DNA from: Pedobacter ginsenosidimutans
GTDB lineage: Bacteria; Bacteroidota; Bacteroidia; Sphingobacteriales; Sphingobacteriaceae
NCBI RefSeq assembly: GCF_001442625.1
Contig: NZ_LMZQ01000026.1
Location: 1-39,064 of the forward strand
Direction: 5' to 3'
Length of the DNA stretch: 39,064 nt
Part shown: in pieces, positions 31,292-39,064 of the stretch
Layout: the number at the start of each line of letters is the position of its first letter
Position numbering within the stretch: the first letter of the stretch is position 1
Program-made: the position numbers and the translations under genes
Notes under the pieces: model-generated
The model's database searches: none
What the model saw: the letters and a program-made list of their open reading frames with translations, nothing else
What the model was told of the DNA's origin: nothing

Positions 31292-32043
31292 TTATACCTA
31301 GTATTATTATCTTCTTTGCACTTAGTTGTGCCATAGTTTTTTTAATGCTGTATTTTCAGAAAAAGAAATTTCAGTATGCAAAAGAGAAAGGAGAATTAGA
31401 AAAGCAATATGGCGAACAGCTGCTTCAATCGCGCCTCGAAATGCAAGAGCAGACATTTGATACCATAAGCCAGGAAATACATGATAATGTTGGTCAGTTG
31501 CTAAGTTTAGCTAAATTACAGTTAAGCATTGTTGAACAAAATGAAGTTACAGATAAAACCTTAATTACCGATATTAAAAGCAACGTTGGTAATGCCCTTA
31601 CCGACTTACGTGATATAGCCAAAAGCCTTAGTACTAGTCGTATTCAGGAACTTACTTTGTTGCAGGCTGTAGAACAGGAGTTACAACGTATTGCTAGGTC
31701 TGGCGTGATTAAATGCAGTGTTGAGGTAAGTGGTAATGAGCAACAAGTAGCAGAGCAGAAGAAAATAATCATCTTCCGGATTGTGCAGGAGAGCTTACAG
31801 AATATACTAAAGCATGCAGAAGCTAGCATTATAAATGTTGAATTTGACTTTCTAACTGAGCAACTGAAAATAACCATTGACGACAACGGAATTGGATTTA
31901 GTGCAGATGAAAAGGTAAAGGTTGAAACTGGGCTTGGACTTCAGAATATTGTAAAACGTTCGGCACTTATAATGGGGAAGGCCACAATTAACAGTACAAT
32001 AAATAATGGAACCAAAATCACACTAATCATCCCTTATGTCTGA
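31255..32043 (+). CDS. NarL-type sensor histidine kinase
   Basis: 262 aa. One TM helix at about 9-33, a coiled linker at about 36-65, the HisKA_3 dimerisation helix with phospho-acceptor His76 (ISQEIHDNVGQLLS), and a HATPase domain with N box (IVQESLQNILKHAE), G1 box (IDDNGIGF) and G2 box (GLGLQNIVKRS). No sensor domain outside the membrane, so input probably comes from the 7-TM partner. The start at 31255 overlaps that gene by 37 nt; starting later would cut the TM helix. The 3' end overlaps the response regulator gene by 8 nt. Confidence 0.92.
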   Translation: MQNDQDQEVLFVIIPSIIIFFALSCAIVFLMLYFQKKKFQYAKEKGELEKQYGEQLLQSRLEMQEQTFDTISQEIHDNVGQLLSLAKLQLSIVEQNEVTDKTLITDIKSNVGNALTDLRDIAKSLSTSRIQELTLLQAVEQELQRIARSGVIKCSVEVSGNEQQVAEQKKIIIFRIVQESLQNILKHAEASIINVEFDFLTEQLKITIDDNGIGFSADEKVKVETGLGLQNIVKRSALIMGKATINSTINNGTKITLIIPYV

Positions 32044-32692
32044 TGTTAAATATATAGCACTTGTTGATGATCATGTTCTTTTCAGAAAAGGACTTGCAGC
32101 ACTGATCAGCTATTTTCCTGCTTACGAAATTTTATTTGAGGCAGCCAATGGAAAAGATTTTATCAGGCAGTTAAAAATATATAACGCACCTGATATTGTA
32201 CTGCTTGATATAAATATGCCTGAAATGGATGGCTATAGTACCGCTTCCTGGTTACGGATAAATTATCCGGAAGTAAATGTACTTGCTTTGAGTACAATGG
32301 ATGCCGAAACTGCCATTATTAAAATGATAACCAATGGAGCTAAGGGATATGTGCTAAAAGATGCCGAACCTGAGGAATTAAAACGTGCTTTTGATGAAGT
32401 AATCAGCAAAGGATATTTCTACAATGATTTGGTTACTAGAAAGGTAATGCAATCATTAAGTGCCTTGTCATCTGGCTCAAAAATATCCGATTTTGTAAAA
32501 TTAACAGAGCGGGAGATGGAATTTTTGAAATATACCTGTACTGAAAAAACTTATAATGAAATTGCAGCTGAAATGTTTGTAAGCCCGCGTACAATTGATG
32601 GTTACAGAAATTCTTTATGTGAAAAACTACAATTAAAAAGCCGTACCGGATTGGCACTTTATGCGGTTAAAAATGGTATAGTTAAAATTTAA
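32036..32692 (+). CDS. NarL/LuxR-family response regulator
   Basis: 218 aa. Receiver domain (1-125) with acidic pair D11-D12 (LVDDH), phospho-site D58 (VLLDINMPEMDG), S86 and K108 (YVLKDAEP). C-terminal LuxR-type HTH at about 150-215 (LTEREMEFLKYTCTEKTYNE, then SPRTIDGYRNSLCEKL). Partner of the kinase just upstream, overlapping it by 8 nt. Targets are not known; the dyad at 29564-29581 and the palindrome right after its stop codon are candidate binding sites. Confidence 0.94.
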   Translation: MSDVKYIALVDDHVLFRKGLAALISYFPAYEILFEAANGKDFIRQLKIYNAPDIVLLDINMPEMDGYSTASWLRINYPEVNVLALSTMDAETAIIKMITNGAKGYVLKDAEPEELKRAFDEVISKGYFYNDLVTRKVMQSLSALSSGSKISDFVKLTEREMEFLKYTCTEKTYNEIAAEMFVSPRTIDGYRNSLCEKLQLKSRTGLALYAVKNGIVKI

Positions 32693-32693
32693 G

Positions 32694-32719
32694 TTTTTTT
32701 GTAATCAGATTACAAAAAA
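32694..32719. repeat. Palindrome TTTTTTTGTAATC-A-GATTACAAAAAA
   Basis: Arms pair perfectly for 12 bp or more around one central A, 1 nt after the response-regulator stop codon. The T-tract comes first on both strands, so it is not a normal terminator; with a 1-nt centre it is more like a protein-binding dyad. Confidence 0.5.
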
Positions 32720-32744
32720 TTACAATACTTCTTTATTAATCAAC

Positions 32745-32778
32745 AAAAAAGGCTTCGATAAATTTACCGAAGCCTTTT
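32745..32778. terminator. Bidirectional terminator between the regulator and porin genes
   Basis: AAAAAAGGCTTCG / CGAAGCCTTTT with a 10-nt loop between convergent genes. Confidence 0.88.
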
Positions 32779-32802
32779 GTAAAATATGCGAATGTTTAAC
32801 GC

Positions 32803-34332
32803 TTAAAATCTTACCCCAAAGGTTAAGAATACGTTGTTTCTATTGCTTTTAACATCTGCAACAGGCTCACTGTAATCATCTAACAAATACGGACTTGAAC
32901 TGAAGTTTGTTTTGTAGTTCTGATACGCTACATCGAAATAATAGTTATCTACACGGTATCCAATTCCACCAGTATAATATTGACCTTGGTAAAATTTATT
33001 GTCGCCACCTTTAACACCATTTCCGTTTACTCCATAACCACCACGTAAACTAATTTCGTTAGTCACTTTTACTTCCGCACCAACTCTGTAGTTAACCGCT
33101 TCTTTATAAGATTCTTTAATAAAAGCATTATTGCTATTGATTGTTGAAAGATCAGAACCATTAGAATCAGAAAAACGCATAGAGGCATAATCTACATAAT
33201 CAACATCAGCTGAGATTAATGCTGTACCAGCAATTACATAACTGATACCTGCAGATGCTTTTAACGGTGTACGCAGGTTATAACTGAAAGTATAATATTG
33301 TGTCGGGTTACTTGATTTAGTTGGTCCAGTAGTAGCATTTCCAGCAGTGGTAGCCTGCAAAGTCTCACTGGTATTGTCTTCAATATTCATCCAGGTTGGT
33401 GTTTGGAAATTCAAACCGATCCTTAACTCACTCACTGGTCTGAAAATAGCACCCAGTTTTAAATTAAAACCACCGCCTTTAGTCTCCTGGTTTCTAAAGT
33501 GGGTAAGGCTGTAATTTTCGTTTCCGTTATATGTTGGTATGGCGTCACCATCATTATATGAGTTAACAATGCCAGATTCCGTAAAAGTAGCATCGCTGGT
33601 GTATTTTACATTAACAAAACTGGCTGTTGCACCAATATACACCTTGTTGCCAAAATTAAGGGCGCCTGCTACGTTAAATTCAGAAGTGGAACCTAAACGT
33701 GCTTCGTCCCAGTTTTGTTTAAAATTAGCATTGTTATAGGGTTCTGCTGAAAATTGATTCGGAAAAGTAGGTGTATTTTTATTAATTAGAAAACTCTTAT
33801 AAGCATCTCCAGCAATACTATTATTAATACCATAATTGTTCGCCTGATCCACGTAAGAATCTCTAATCGAGCTGTTTGTATTAGTTCCGTTATAGTTGAT
33901 GTTATTTAAGAAATCGTTGTTTCTGGTATAGCTTAAGCCGAATACAGTACTAACCAATCCTTTATCTACATCAGATCCTTTCATTTTAGCAGTTGGACTG
34001 TAAAATACAACACCAATGTTATTCAGGTTAATCTGGTTTTTATCAGCTTTGGTATTGTTGCCCAGGTATGCACTATTGTTTGATACAGAATTAAATTCAG
34101 GGGTTAAACTAAACTCAGATTTGGTAAATAACCCCAATCCGGCAGGGTTCGCGTTAATTGAACCAATATCACCTCCAACTCCGATTTGCGCACCGCCCAT
34201 TCCCTTAAATCTTGCAGAACTACCATAATTGGTTTGAGAAAAGCGGAATGCATCAGGCGCGTAACTTTGGGCGTAGGTTGTTCCCATAGCAGCTACTGTA
34301 GCTACTAGTGATGCTAAAATATATTTTTTCAT
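32803..34332 (-). CDS. OmpP1/FadL-family outer-membrane porin
   Basis: 509 aa. Signal peptide 1-21 (MKKYILASLVATVAAMGTTYA). The N-terminal plug block SYAPDAFRFSQTNYGSSARF and GMGGAQIGVGGDIGSINANPAGLGL are the FadL-family opening. The rest alternates amphipathic strands (e.g. SLRGGYGVNGNGVKGGDNKF) and ends in a C-terminal strand with terminal Phe (VFLTFGVRF), as needed for BAM insertion. Family members take up long-chain fatty acids and other hydrophobic compounds; the substrate here is unknown. Starts 20 nt after a lipoprotein gene; probably one operon. Confidence 0.9.
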   Translation of the reverse strand: MKKYILASLVATVAAMGTTYAQSYAPDAFRFSQTNYGSSARFKGMGGAQIGVGGDIGSINANPAGLGLFTKSEFSLTPEFNSVSNNSAYLGNNTKADKNQINLNNIGVVFYSPTAKMKGSDVDKGLVSTVFGLSYTRNNDFLNNINYNGTNTNSSIRDSYVDQANNYGINNSIAGDAYKSFLINKNTPTFPNQFSAEPYNNANFKQNWDEARLGSTSEFNVAGALNFGNKVYIGATASFVNVKYTSDATFTESGIVNSYNDGDAIPTYNGNENYSLTHFRNQETKGGGFNLKLGAIFRPVSELRIGLNFQTPTWMNIEDNTSETLQATTAGNATTGPTKSSNPTQYYTFSYNLRTPLKASAGISYVIAGTALISADVDYVDYASMRFSDSNGSDLSTINSNNAFIKESYKEAVNYRVGAEVKVTNEISLRGGYGVNGNGVKGGDNKFYQGQYYTGGIGYRVDNYYFDVAYQNYKTNFSSSPYLLDDYSEPVADVKSNRNNVFLTFGVRF

Positions 34333-34352
34333 GTTGTGTGTTTAAATTTAAA

Positions 34353-35357
34353 TTAACCTCTTCCTGCTCTTGATGGTCTTGAACCGCCACCACCACCGCC
34401 ACCAGTTGAACCACCGCCGCCACCGCCATTTGATGGTGGAGGTGAATAACTAGGTCTGCTTTCGGTTCTACTTGGTTGTTGAGGAGTGTAATTCTCATTT
34501 CTAGTAGGTCTGCTGCTTTGTGTGCCCTGAGGTGAGTAATTATCATTTCTGGTTGGTCTGCCAGCTTGTGAGCCCTGAGGTTGTGTATAGCTGCCATTAC
34601 CTTGGTTTCTGCTTGGTCTTCCAGCATTAATATTTGGAGCATAACCTACACCATTTGTAACACCCGATCTGCTCGGTCTGCCGGCATTTCCGGCATTGCC
34701 GTTTCCATATCTTGGTGTGCCTCTATCATCACTTCCGGGTCTTGGTCTGTTATAACCTCTATTGGTATACACACCGCCACCATAGTATCCGCCGCCAATA
34801 CCCCAGCCACCGCCGTAATATCCGCCGCCCCAACCGAAACGATCGTAGTAAGAATTAGGACCCCATGAGTTCCAGCCCCAAGGATTGTTCCATCCGTAGC
34901 CAAAATTACCGTAATAGAAGGGATTGCTCCAGATGCTGCCATAACCAAAGCTACCGCCCCAGCCACCTAAACCGTATCCGCTGTTCCAGCCCAGGCCATA
35001 ACCCAAGTAGTTTGAGGGGCCATAACTGCTTCCGTAGTAATAATTATCAAAATAAGGATCATAGTAGCCTTGAAAGCTGTAACCATTGTAAAAACGGTTT
35101 ATTCTAGATGAGTAATCCATATCGTAATAAGGATTACTGGTTCCGTAATATTCATCATATTCTTCCTGTCCTTGAGCCTGATATTGCTGGCCTTGTCGGT
35201 TCTGAGGCTGAGGTGCTATTTCAACCTCCCTGGCTTTTGCCACAGAATTATAAACATCATCAGCTGGCTTAGTTTGAGCCAGTTTTGATGTAGCGCATGA
35301 TGCCACCAACCCTGCAGCGGCAATCATAACAATGGGTAAAAATTTAATTGGTTTCAT
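34353..35357 (-). CDS. Gly/Tyr/Asn-rich low-complexity lipoprotein
   Basis: 334 aa from the ATG at 35357. The frame extends upstream to 35408, but only this start gives MKPIKFLPIVMIAAAGLVAS with lipobox Cys21. Residues about 25-75 are ordinary and charged. About 75-215 are Tyr/Gly/Trp/Asn-rich (repeats such as YYGGGWGIGGGYYGGG, NPWGWNSWGP). The C-terminal third has spaced RPSR/RPTR units followed by Ser/Pro and a poly-Gly run, ending SRPSRAGRG. Probably a surface-exposed, disordered or adhesive chain. Co-oriented with and 20 nt before the OmpP1-type porin gene. No enzyme motif. Confidence 0.82.
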   Translation of the reverse strand: MKPIKFLPIVMIAAAGLVASCATSKLAQTKPADDVYNSVAKAREVEIAPQPQNRQGQQYQAQGQEEYDEYYGTSNPYYDMDYSSRINRFYNGYSFQGYYDPYFDNYYYGSSYGPSNYLGYGLGWNSGYGLGGWGGSFGYGSIWSNPFYYGNFGYGWNNPWGWNSWGPNSYYDRFGWGGGYYGGGWGIGGGYYGGGVYTNRGYNRPRPGSDDRGTPRYGNGNAGNAGRPSRSGVTNGVGYAPNINAGRPSRNQGNGSYTQPQGSQAGRPTRNDNYSPQGTQSSRPTRNENYTPQQPSRTESRPSYSPPPSNGGGGGGSTGGGGGGGSRPSRAGRG

Positions 35358-35471
35358 TGTGTTTATATTTAGTTGTGTGTGTTCACGAATGTAATAAACA
35401 AGTTCCAAAAGTAGTTAATTCCTAACTATTTACTTAGTCTAAAAATGTTAAATCACAATTGATGTCAATTG

Positions 35472-35504
35472 TTGATCGTTTGTAGGCATAAATTTATAAA
35501 TTTG
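35472..35504 (+). promoter_or_regulatory. Promoter of proS
   Basis: TTG at 35472-35474, 22-nt spacer, TAAATTTG at 35497-35504. Transcription would start near 35510, downstream of the alternative ATG at 35469 and 46 nt before the ATG at 35556, which settles the proS start. Confidence 0.55.
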
Positions 35505-35555
35505 CGATCGGATTTTACACTTTTTAACATACAAATTACGTTCCAAATACATAAG

Positions 35556-37028
35556 ATGAGCAAAGAAATTACAAGTAGAGAAGCAGATTATTCCCAATGG
35601 TATAATGATATTGTGTTAAAAGCAGATTTAGCAGAGCATTCTGCTGTGCGTGGTTGTATGGTTATAAAGCCAAATGGCTATGCTATATGGGAAAAAATGC
35701 AGGCTGTTTTAGATAAAATGTTTAAGGATACAGGCCATCAAAATGCCTATTTTCCATTATTCATCCCAAAGTCATTTTTCTCTAAGGAAGCTTCTCACGT
35801 TGAGGGCTTTGCGACAGAATGTGCAGTAGTAACACATTACCGGTTAAAAAATGACGGTAATGGAAATATTGTTGTAGATGAAACAGCCAAATTAGAGGAG
35901 GAATTAATTGTTCGCCCTACATCGGAAACCATTATTTGGAATACCTATAAAGGATGGATCCAATCGTACCGTGATTTGCCAATATTGATCAATCAATGGG
36001 CGAATGTGGTAAGATGGGAAATGCGTACCAGGTTGTTTCTACGTACAGCCGAATTTTTGTGGCAGGAGGGCCATACCGCACATGCTACAGCAGAGGAGGC
36101 AATTGAGGAAACAGAACGTATGTTGCATATTTACGCCGATTTTGCCGAAAACTGGTTGGCAGTTCCGGTAATCAGAGGCCGTAAATCGCCAAATGAGCGC
36201 TTTGCGGGGGCTTTAGATACTTATTGTATTGAGGCCTTAATGCAGGATGGTAAAGCTTTACAAGCAGGTACATCCCACTTTTTAGGGCAGAATTTTGCTA
36301 AAGCTTTCGATGTTAAGTTTACCGGTAAAGATGGGAAATTAGACCATGTATGGGCTACTTCATGGGGTGTTTCTACACGTTTAATGGGTGCTTTGATTAT
36401 GGCGCACAGTGATGATTCCGGATTGATTATTCCACCAAAATTAGCGCCAATACAAGTGGTAATTGTTCCGATTTATAAAGGTGATGAGGATCTGGCGAGA
36501 ATTTCTTCATACGTTAATGAATTAACCATGCGTTTAAAAGGTTTAGGCGTTTCGGTGAAATATGATGACAGGGATACACAGCGCCCTGGATTTAAGTTCG
36601 CTGATTATGAGTTGAAAGGTGTGCCGATCCGTATTGCTATTGGTGGTCGCGATTTAGAAAATAAAACAGTAGAAATTGCCCGTAGAGATACCAAGGTGAA
36701 ACAAACTGTACCTCAGGAAGGATTGGATATTTACATCATCAAACTATTGGAAGATATTCAGCAAAGTATGTTCAACAAAGCTTTGGCTTATCGCGATGAG
36801 CATATTACTGAAGCCAACAGTTACGATGAGTTTCATGAGTTGTTAGATACCAAAGCTGGTTTTATTTCAGCGCATTGGGATGGAACACCGGAAACTGAGC
36901 AAAAGATAAAAGAAGAAACAAAAGCAACCATTCGTTGTATTCCTTTAGATAATAAATTAGAAGATGGTGTTTGTATTTATTCAGGAAAACCATCTACGCA
37001 AAGAGTGCTGTTTGCAAGAGCGTATTAA
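35556..37028 (+). CDS. proS: Prolyl-tRNA synthetase (class III, eukaryote-like)
   Basis: 490 aa from the ATG at 35556 (MSKEITSREADYSQWYNDIV). The longer frame from 35469 is rejected because the promoter lies inside it. Class II aaRS core: motif 1 around GCMVIKPNGYAIWEKMQ, motif 2 around WEMRTRLFLRTAEFLWQEGH, motif 3 near WGVSTRLMGALIMAHSD. Anticodon-binding domain starts at about 310 (IQVVIVPIYKGDED), and a C-terminal zinc-domain-like tail ends in Tyr (LFARAY). The short form without the INS editing domain is the archaeal/eukaryotic type common in Bacteroidota. The cytoplasmic enzyme charges tRNA-Pro. Confidence 0.95.
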   Translation: MSKEITSREADYSQWYNDIVLKADLAEHSAVRGCMVIKPNGYAIWEKMQAVLDKMFKDTGHQNAYFPLFIPKSFFSKEASHVEGFATECAVVTHYRLKNDGNGNIVVDETAKLEEELIVRPTSETIIWNTYKGWIQSYRDLPILINQWANVVRWEMRTRLFLRTAEFLWQEGHTAHATAEEAIEETERMLHIYADFAENWLAVPVIRGRKSPNERFAGALDTYCIEALMQDGKALQAGTSHFLGQNFAKAFDVKFTGKDGKLDHVWATSWGVSTRLMGALIMAHSDDSGLIIPPKLAPIQVVIVPIYKGDEDLARISSYVNELTMRLKGLGVSVKYDDRDTQRPGFKFADYELKGVPIRIAIGGRDLENKTVEIARRDTKVKQTVPQEGLDIYIIKLLEDIQQSMFNKALAYRDEHITEANSYDEFHELLDTKAGFISAHWDGTPETEQKIKEETKATIRCIPLDNKLEDGVCIYSGKPSTQRVLFARAY

Positions 37029-37128
37029 TTAGATGTGAGATATGAGATTTGAGACATGAGATCTGAGCGGAAATGCAAATCTCAAATCTAGTGTCTCAAA
37101 TCTCATGTCTAGTATCTCAAAACTAAAA
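37029..37128. repeat. Inverted GAGATATGAGAT/ATCTCATGTCT low-complexity repeat
   Basis: The left half is built from purine-strand units (GAGATATGAGATTTGAGACA, GAGATCTGAG). The right half is the complement (CTCAAATCTAGTGTCTCAAA, CTCATGTCTAGTATCTC). The halves can fold on each other around GCGGAAATGC. It ends 10 nt before the next ATG. Confidence 0.7.
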
Positions 37129-37132
37129 AAAA

Positions 37133-38272
37133 ATGAAATTCGCAACTAAAGCTATACATGCAGGTCAAGAGCCTGATCCAACAACAGGTGCTGTAATGAC
37201 ACCGATATATCAAACCTCTACCTATTGGCAGAAATCTCCCGGAGACAATAAAGGCTACGAGTATTCGAGGGGAACAAACCCAACGCGTAAAGCTTTGGAA
37301 GATTGTTTAGCTGCTTTAGAAAATGCCAAATATGGTCTGGCTTTTTCGAGCGGAATGGGGGCAACAGATGCCGTATTGAAATTATTACAGCCTGGTGATG
37401 AAGTGATTACCGGAAATGATTTATATGGTGGTTCATACCGGATCTTTACCAAAATATTCACTAAATACGGAATCAAGTTTCATTTTCTGGATCTTTCTAA
37501 ACCAGAGAATATATTGCCCTACATCAATGATAAAACCAAATTGGTTTGGATAGAAACACCTACTAATCCCACCATGCAGATTATCGATATTGAAGGTGTA
37601 GCAAAAATCACGAAGGAGAAAAATTTAATCCTTACGGTTGACAATACATTTGCATCTCCCTATTTACAAAACCCGATTGATCTGGGCGCTGATATTGTGA
37701 TGCACTCGGTAACCAAATACATTGGTGGTCACTCTGATGTAGTAATGGGTGCTTTGGTGACGAATGATGAGCAATTGTATAAAGACCTTTGGTTTATTTA
37801 TAATGCCTGTGGTGCAACACCGGGGCCGCAAGATGCTTTTTTAGTATTGAGGGGGATAAAAACGCTTCACCTTCGGATGAAAGCACATTGCGAAAATGGA
37901 GAACGTATTGCACATTATTTAAAAACACATCCAAAGGTTGATAAAATTTATTGGCCGGGTTTTGAAGATCACCCTAATCATGATGTGGCTAAAAAACAAA
38001 TGCGTGGATTTGGCGGTATGATTTCAATTACCTTAAAAGGTGCTGATCTTGAAGAAACTTTTAGAATCTCTTCTAATTTTAAAGTATTCACATTGGCTGA
38101 ATCATTAGGTGGGGTAGAATCACTGATTAACCATCCTGCAACGATGACACACGGCTCTATCCCGAAAGAAGAAAGAGAGAAAGTAGGTGTTACCGATAAC
38201 TTGCTCCGTTTAAGTGTTGGAGTAGAAGATATCGACGATCTTTTAGAGGATTTAGCGAATGCATTAGCATAA
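37133..38272 (+). CDS. Trans-sulfuration PLP enzyme (cystathionine gamma-synthase/lyase type)
   Basis: 379 aa, Cys/Met-metabolism PLP family. PLP lysine K195 in HSVTKYIGGHSDVVMG; opening block ATKAIHAGQEPDPTTGAVMTPIYQTSTY; YEYSRGTNPTR binds the phosphate of the neighbouring subunit; a C-terminal SLGGVESLINHPATMTH block follows. Enzymes of this group make or split cystathionine, or act on O-acylhomoserine; the sequence alone does not decide between MetB and a gamma-lyase. It could use homoserine-derived carbon from the aspartate pathway started by lysC. Monocistronic with its own terminator. Confidence 0.92.
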   Translation: MKFATKAIHAGQEPDPTTGAVMTPIYQTSTYWQKSPGDNKGYEYSRGTNPTRKALEDCLAALENAKYGLAFSSGMGATDAVLKLLQPGDEVITGNDLYGGSYRIFTKIFTKYGIKFHFLDLSKPENILPYINDKTKLVWIETPTNPTMQIIDIEGVAKITKEKNLILTVDNTFASPYLQNPIDLGADIVMHSVTKYIGGHSDVVMGALVTNDEQLYKDLWFIYNACGATPGPQDAFLVLRGIKTLHLRMKAHCENGERIAHYLKTHPKVDKIYWPGFEDHPNHDVAKKQMRGFGGMISITLKGADLEETFRISSNFKVFTLAESLGGVESLINHPATMTHGSIPKEEREKVGVTDNLLRLSVGVEDIDDLLEDLANALA

Positions 38273-38280
38273 TATTTCGA

Positions 38281-38310
38281 GCGGGCAGATAAAATATTTG
38301 CCCGTTTTTT
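38281..38310 (+). terminator. Terminator of the trans-sulfuration gene
   Basis: CGGGCA (38282-38287) / TGCCCG (38299-38304) stem, extended by ATA/TAT pairs, followed by six Ts. Confidence 0.85.
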
Positions 38311-38477
38311 GTAAAGCAAGTCCTATTCTAAAATTAATGGTAGCCCGGCTTTACACTAAATCTTTTTTGTTTAGGCATCTGCTTCATTAAGTTAGTGAAA
38401 ACAAAAAAGGATACCGTTTCAATCCGGTTTAAATGGCAACAATTGTGCTGCTATTTACGTCTAATAAAAAGCTAACG

Positions 38478-39064
38478 ATGCAATTTCTTGAGTTAAAGAA
38501 TTTTCTGGATAGTAAGGTTGAACAATACAATCAGCCAAATTTTATAGCAAACGACCCAGTTTGTATTCCGCATCTTTTCGAAAAAAAACAGGATATAGAA
38601 ATTGCCGGCTTTTTTGCTGCGGTTTTAGCCTGGGGCCAGCGAAAAACAATTATTAATAAATGTAAGGAACTGTTGGGCCGTATGGATAATGCGCCTTATG
38701 ATTTTGTTGTTAATCATACCGATAACGATTTAAAACGCTTGCTGAACTTTAAACACCGCACGTTTAACGATACCGACTTACTTTATTTTATTTCGTTTTT
38801 CAAGCAGCATTATCAAAAATATGATAGTTTAGAGCGGGCATTTGTACCTAGGCAAGATGTCTTTCGGGCTGATTATTTAGAAGTTTCATCCGTAAAACCG
38901 GAGATAACATATACCTCGGAAGTGTGTTATGCTGCTGAGCTTAACTTTTCAATAGAGCGGGCATTGAACCATTTCAGACAGTATTTTTTTTCCTTAGAAG
39001 ATTTTCCTCACCGCACGAAGAAACATATCTCCTCGCCAAAGCAAAAATCTACCTGTAAACGTTT
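38478..39064 (+). CDS. TIGR02757 family protein (5' part, cut by the window end)
   Basis: At least 195 codons from the ATG at 38478; the frame is open at the window end. The opening (LKNFLDSKVEQYNQPNFIAN, then DPVCIPHLFEKKQDIEIAGF and LAWGQRKTIINKC) matches the TIGR02757/DUF2400 family of unknown function, which is widespread in Bacteroidota. The KHISSPKQKSTCKR segment at the edge is a further family block. No membrane or signal segment. About 40% of the expected length of around 255-330 aa may be missing. Confidence 0.88.
   Translation, partial: MQFLELKNFLDSKVEQYNQPNFIANDPVCIPHLFEKKQDIEIAGFFAAVLAWGQRKTIINKCKELLGRMDNAPYDFVVNHTDNDLKRLLNFKHRTFNDTDLLYFISFFKQHYQKYDSLERAFVPRQDVFRADYLEVSSVKPEITYTSEVCYAAELNFSIERALNHFRQYFFSLEDFPHRTKKHISSPKQKSTCKR

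Noticed and set aside
33303..33312. GGGTTAC inside the porin gene (plus strand)
   Set aside because: No -10-like partner and antisense within a gene.
34253..34642. 129-codon minus-strand frame (His/Ala/Val-rich)
   Set aside because: Out-of-frame reading of the repeat part of the Gly/Tyr-rich lipoprotein and the start of the porin gene; composition is that of shifted repeats.
34581..35107. Two plus-strand frames (Ile/Ser/Thr-rich and Ser/Cys/Asn-rich)
   Set aside because: Antisense to the same lipoprotein repeats; repetitive DNA keeps several frames open.
35469..35555. Upstream N-terminal extension of proS
   Set aside because: Contains the probable promoter; MSKEITSREADY is the normal family start.
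1..39064. tRNA, rRNA, insertion sequence or prophage genes
   Set aside because: None recognised by eye: no transposase, integrase or phage protein among the frames, and no cloverleaf noticed in the gaps.

Overview
The window looks like a chromosomal segment from a Bacteroidota genome, most likely Sphingobacteriaceae and close to Pedobacter. Four things point there: TAnnTTTG-type -7 promoter elements and A/T-rich leaders without Shine-Dalgarno sites; families typical of the phylum (DUF4296 lipoprotein, TIGR02757, Nfu_N-NifU, class III ProS, OmpP1/FadL porin); many small lipoproteins; and scattered GTCAT.../...ATGAC intergenic repeats. No rRNA, tRNA, CRISPR array, transposase or prophage gene was seen. 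The gene names come from reading protein motifs by eye; no database was searched.

Layout. 1-7.1 kb is mostly housekeeping: the 3' end of ubiX, two small secreted proteins, mtaB (tRNA ms2t6A), lgt, an inositol monophosphatase, an Nfu-type Fe-S carrier and purB. 7.2-10.4 kb is a distinctive block: four tandem paralogous mini-lipoprotein genes on the minus strand, each with its own promoter and terminator, facing an ECF sigma factor on the plus strand. The sigma gene is followed 6 nt later by a membrane protein that joins an anti-sigma-like cytoplasmic domain to an HtrA/trypsin-like protease. 10.5-26.9 kb is again mainly housekeeping and stress genes: 1-Cys peroxiredoxin, cold-shock protein, THUMP-like methyltransferase, a yggS-GNAT-aspartokinase operon, DUF4296-mutS2, a sugar dehydrogenase lipoprotein, scoAB, a LysM/DPBB protein overlapping udk, dps and a UbiD-family decarboxylase. 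26.9-32.7 kb is an accessory-looking divergent cluster. On the minus strand are a cytoplasmic V8/trypsin-like protease fused to a DRGH (NUC) endonuclease and a small two-TM protein; on the plus strand are an unrecognised 277-aa protein, a 7-TM protein, a histidine kinase and a NarL/LuxR response regulator. 32.8-39.1 kb holds an OmpP1/FadL porin with a Gly/Tyr-rich lipoprotein, proS, a trans-sulfuration PLP enzyme and the 5' part of a TIGR02757 gene.

The strongest candidate for an undescribed system is at 7.2-10.4 kb. All four lipoprotein genes and the ECF sigma gene are preceded by the same bipartite motif, GGGTTAC-N17-ATTAA (N18 at one of two copies before the sigma gene; ATAAA at one lipoprotein). 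That is the pattern expected of an autoregulated ECF regulon, with the adjacent protease fusion as the likely membrane-bound regulator. The second candidate is the 26.9-32.7 kb cluster. It pairs a protease-nuclease effector with a membrane sensor/two-component module around a shared 375-bp divergent promoter region that contains a TACCG-N8-CGGTA dyad. Both functional proposals are inferences from sequence layout.
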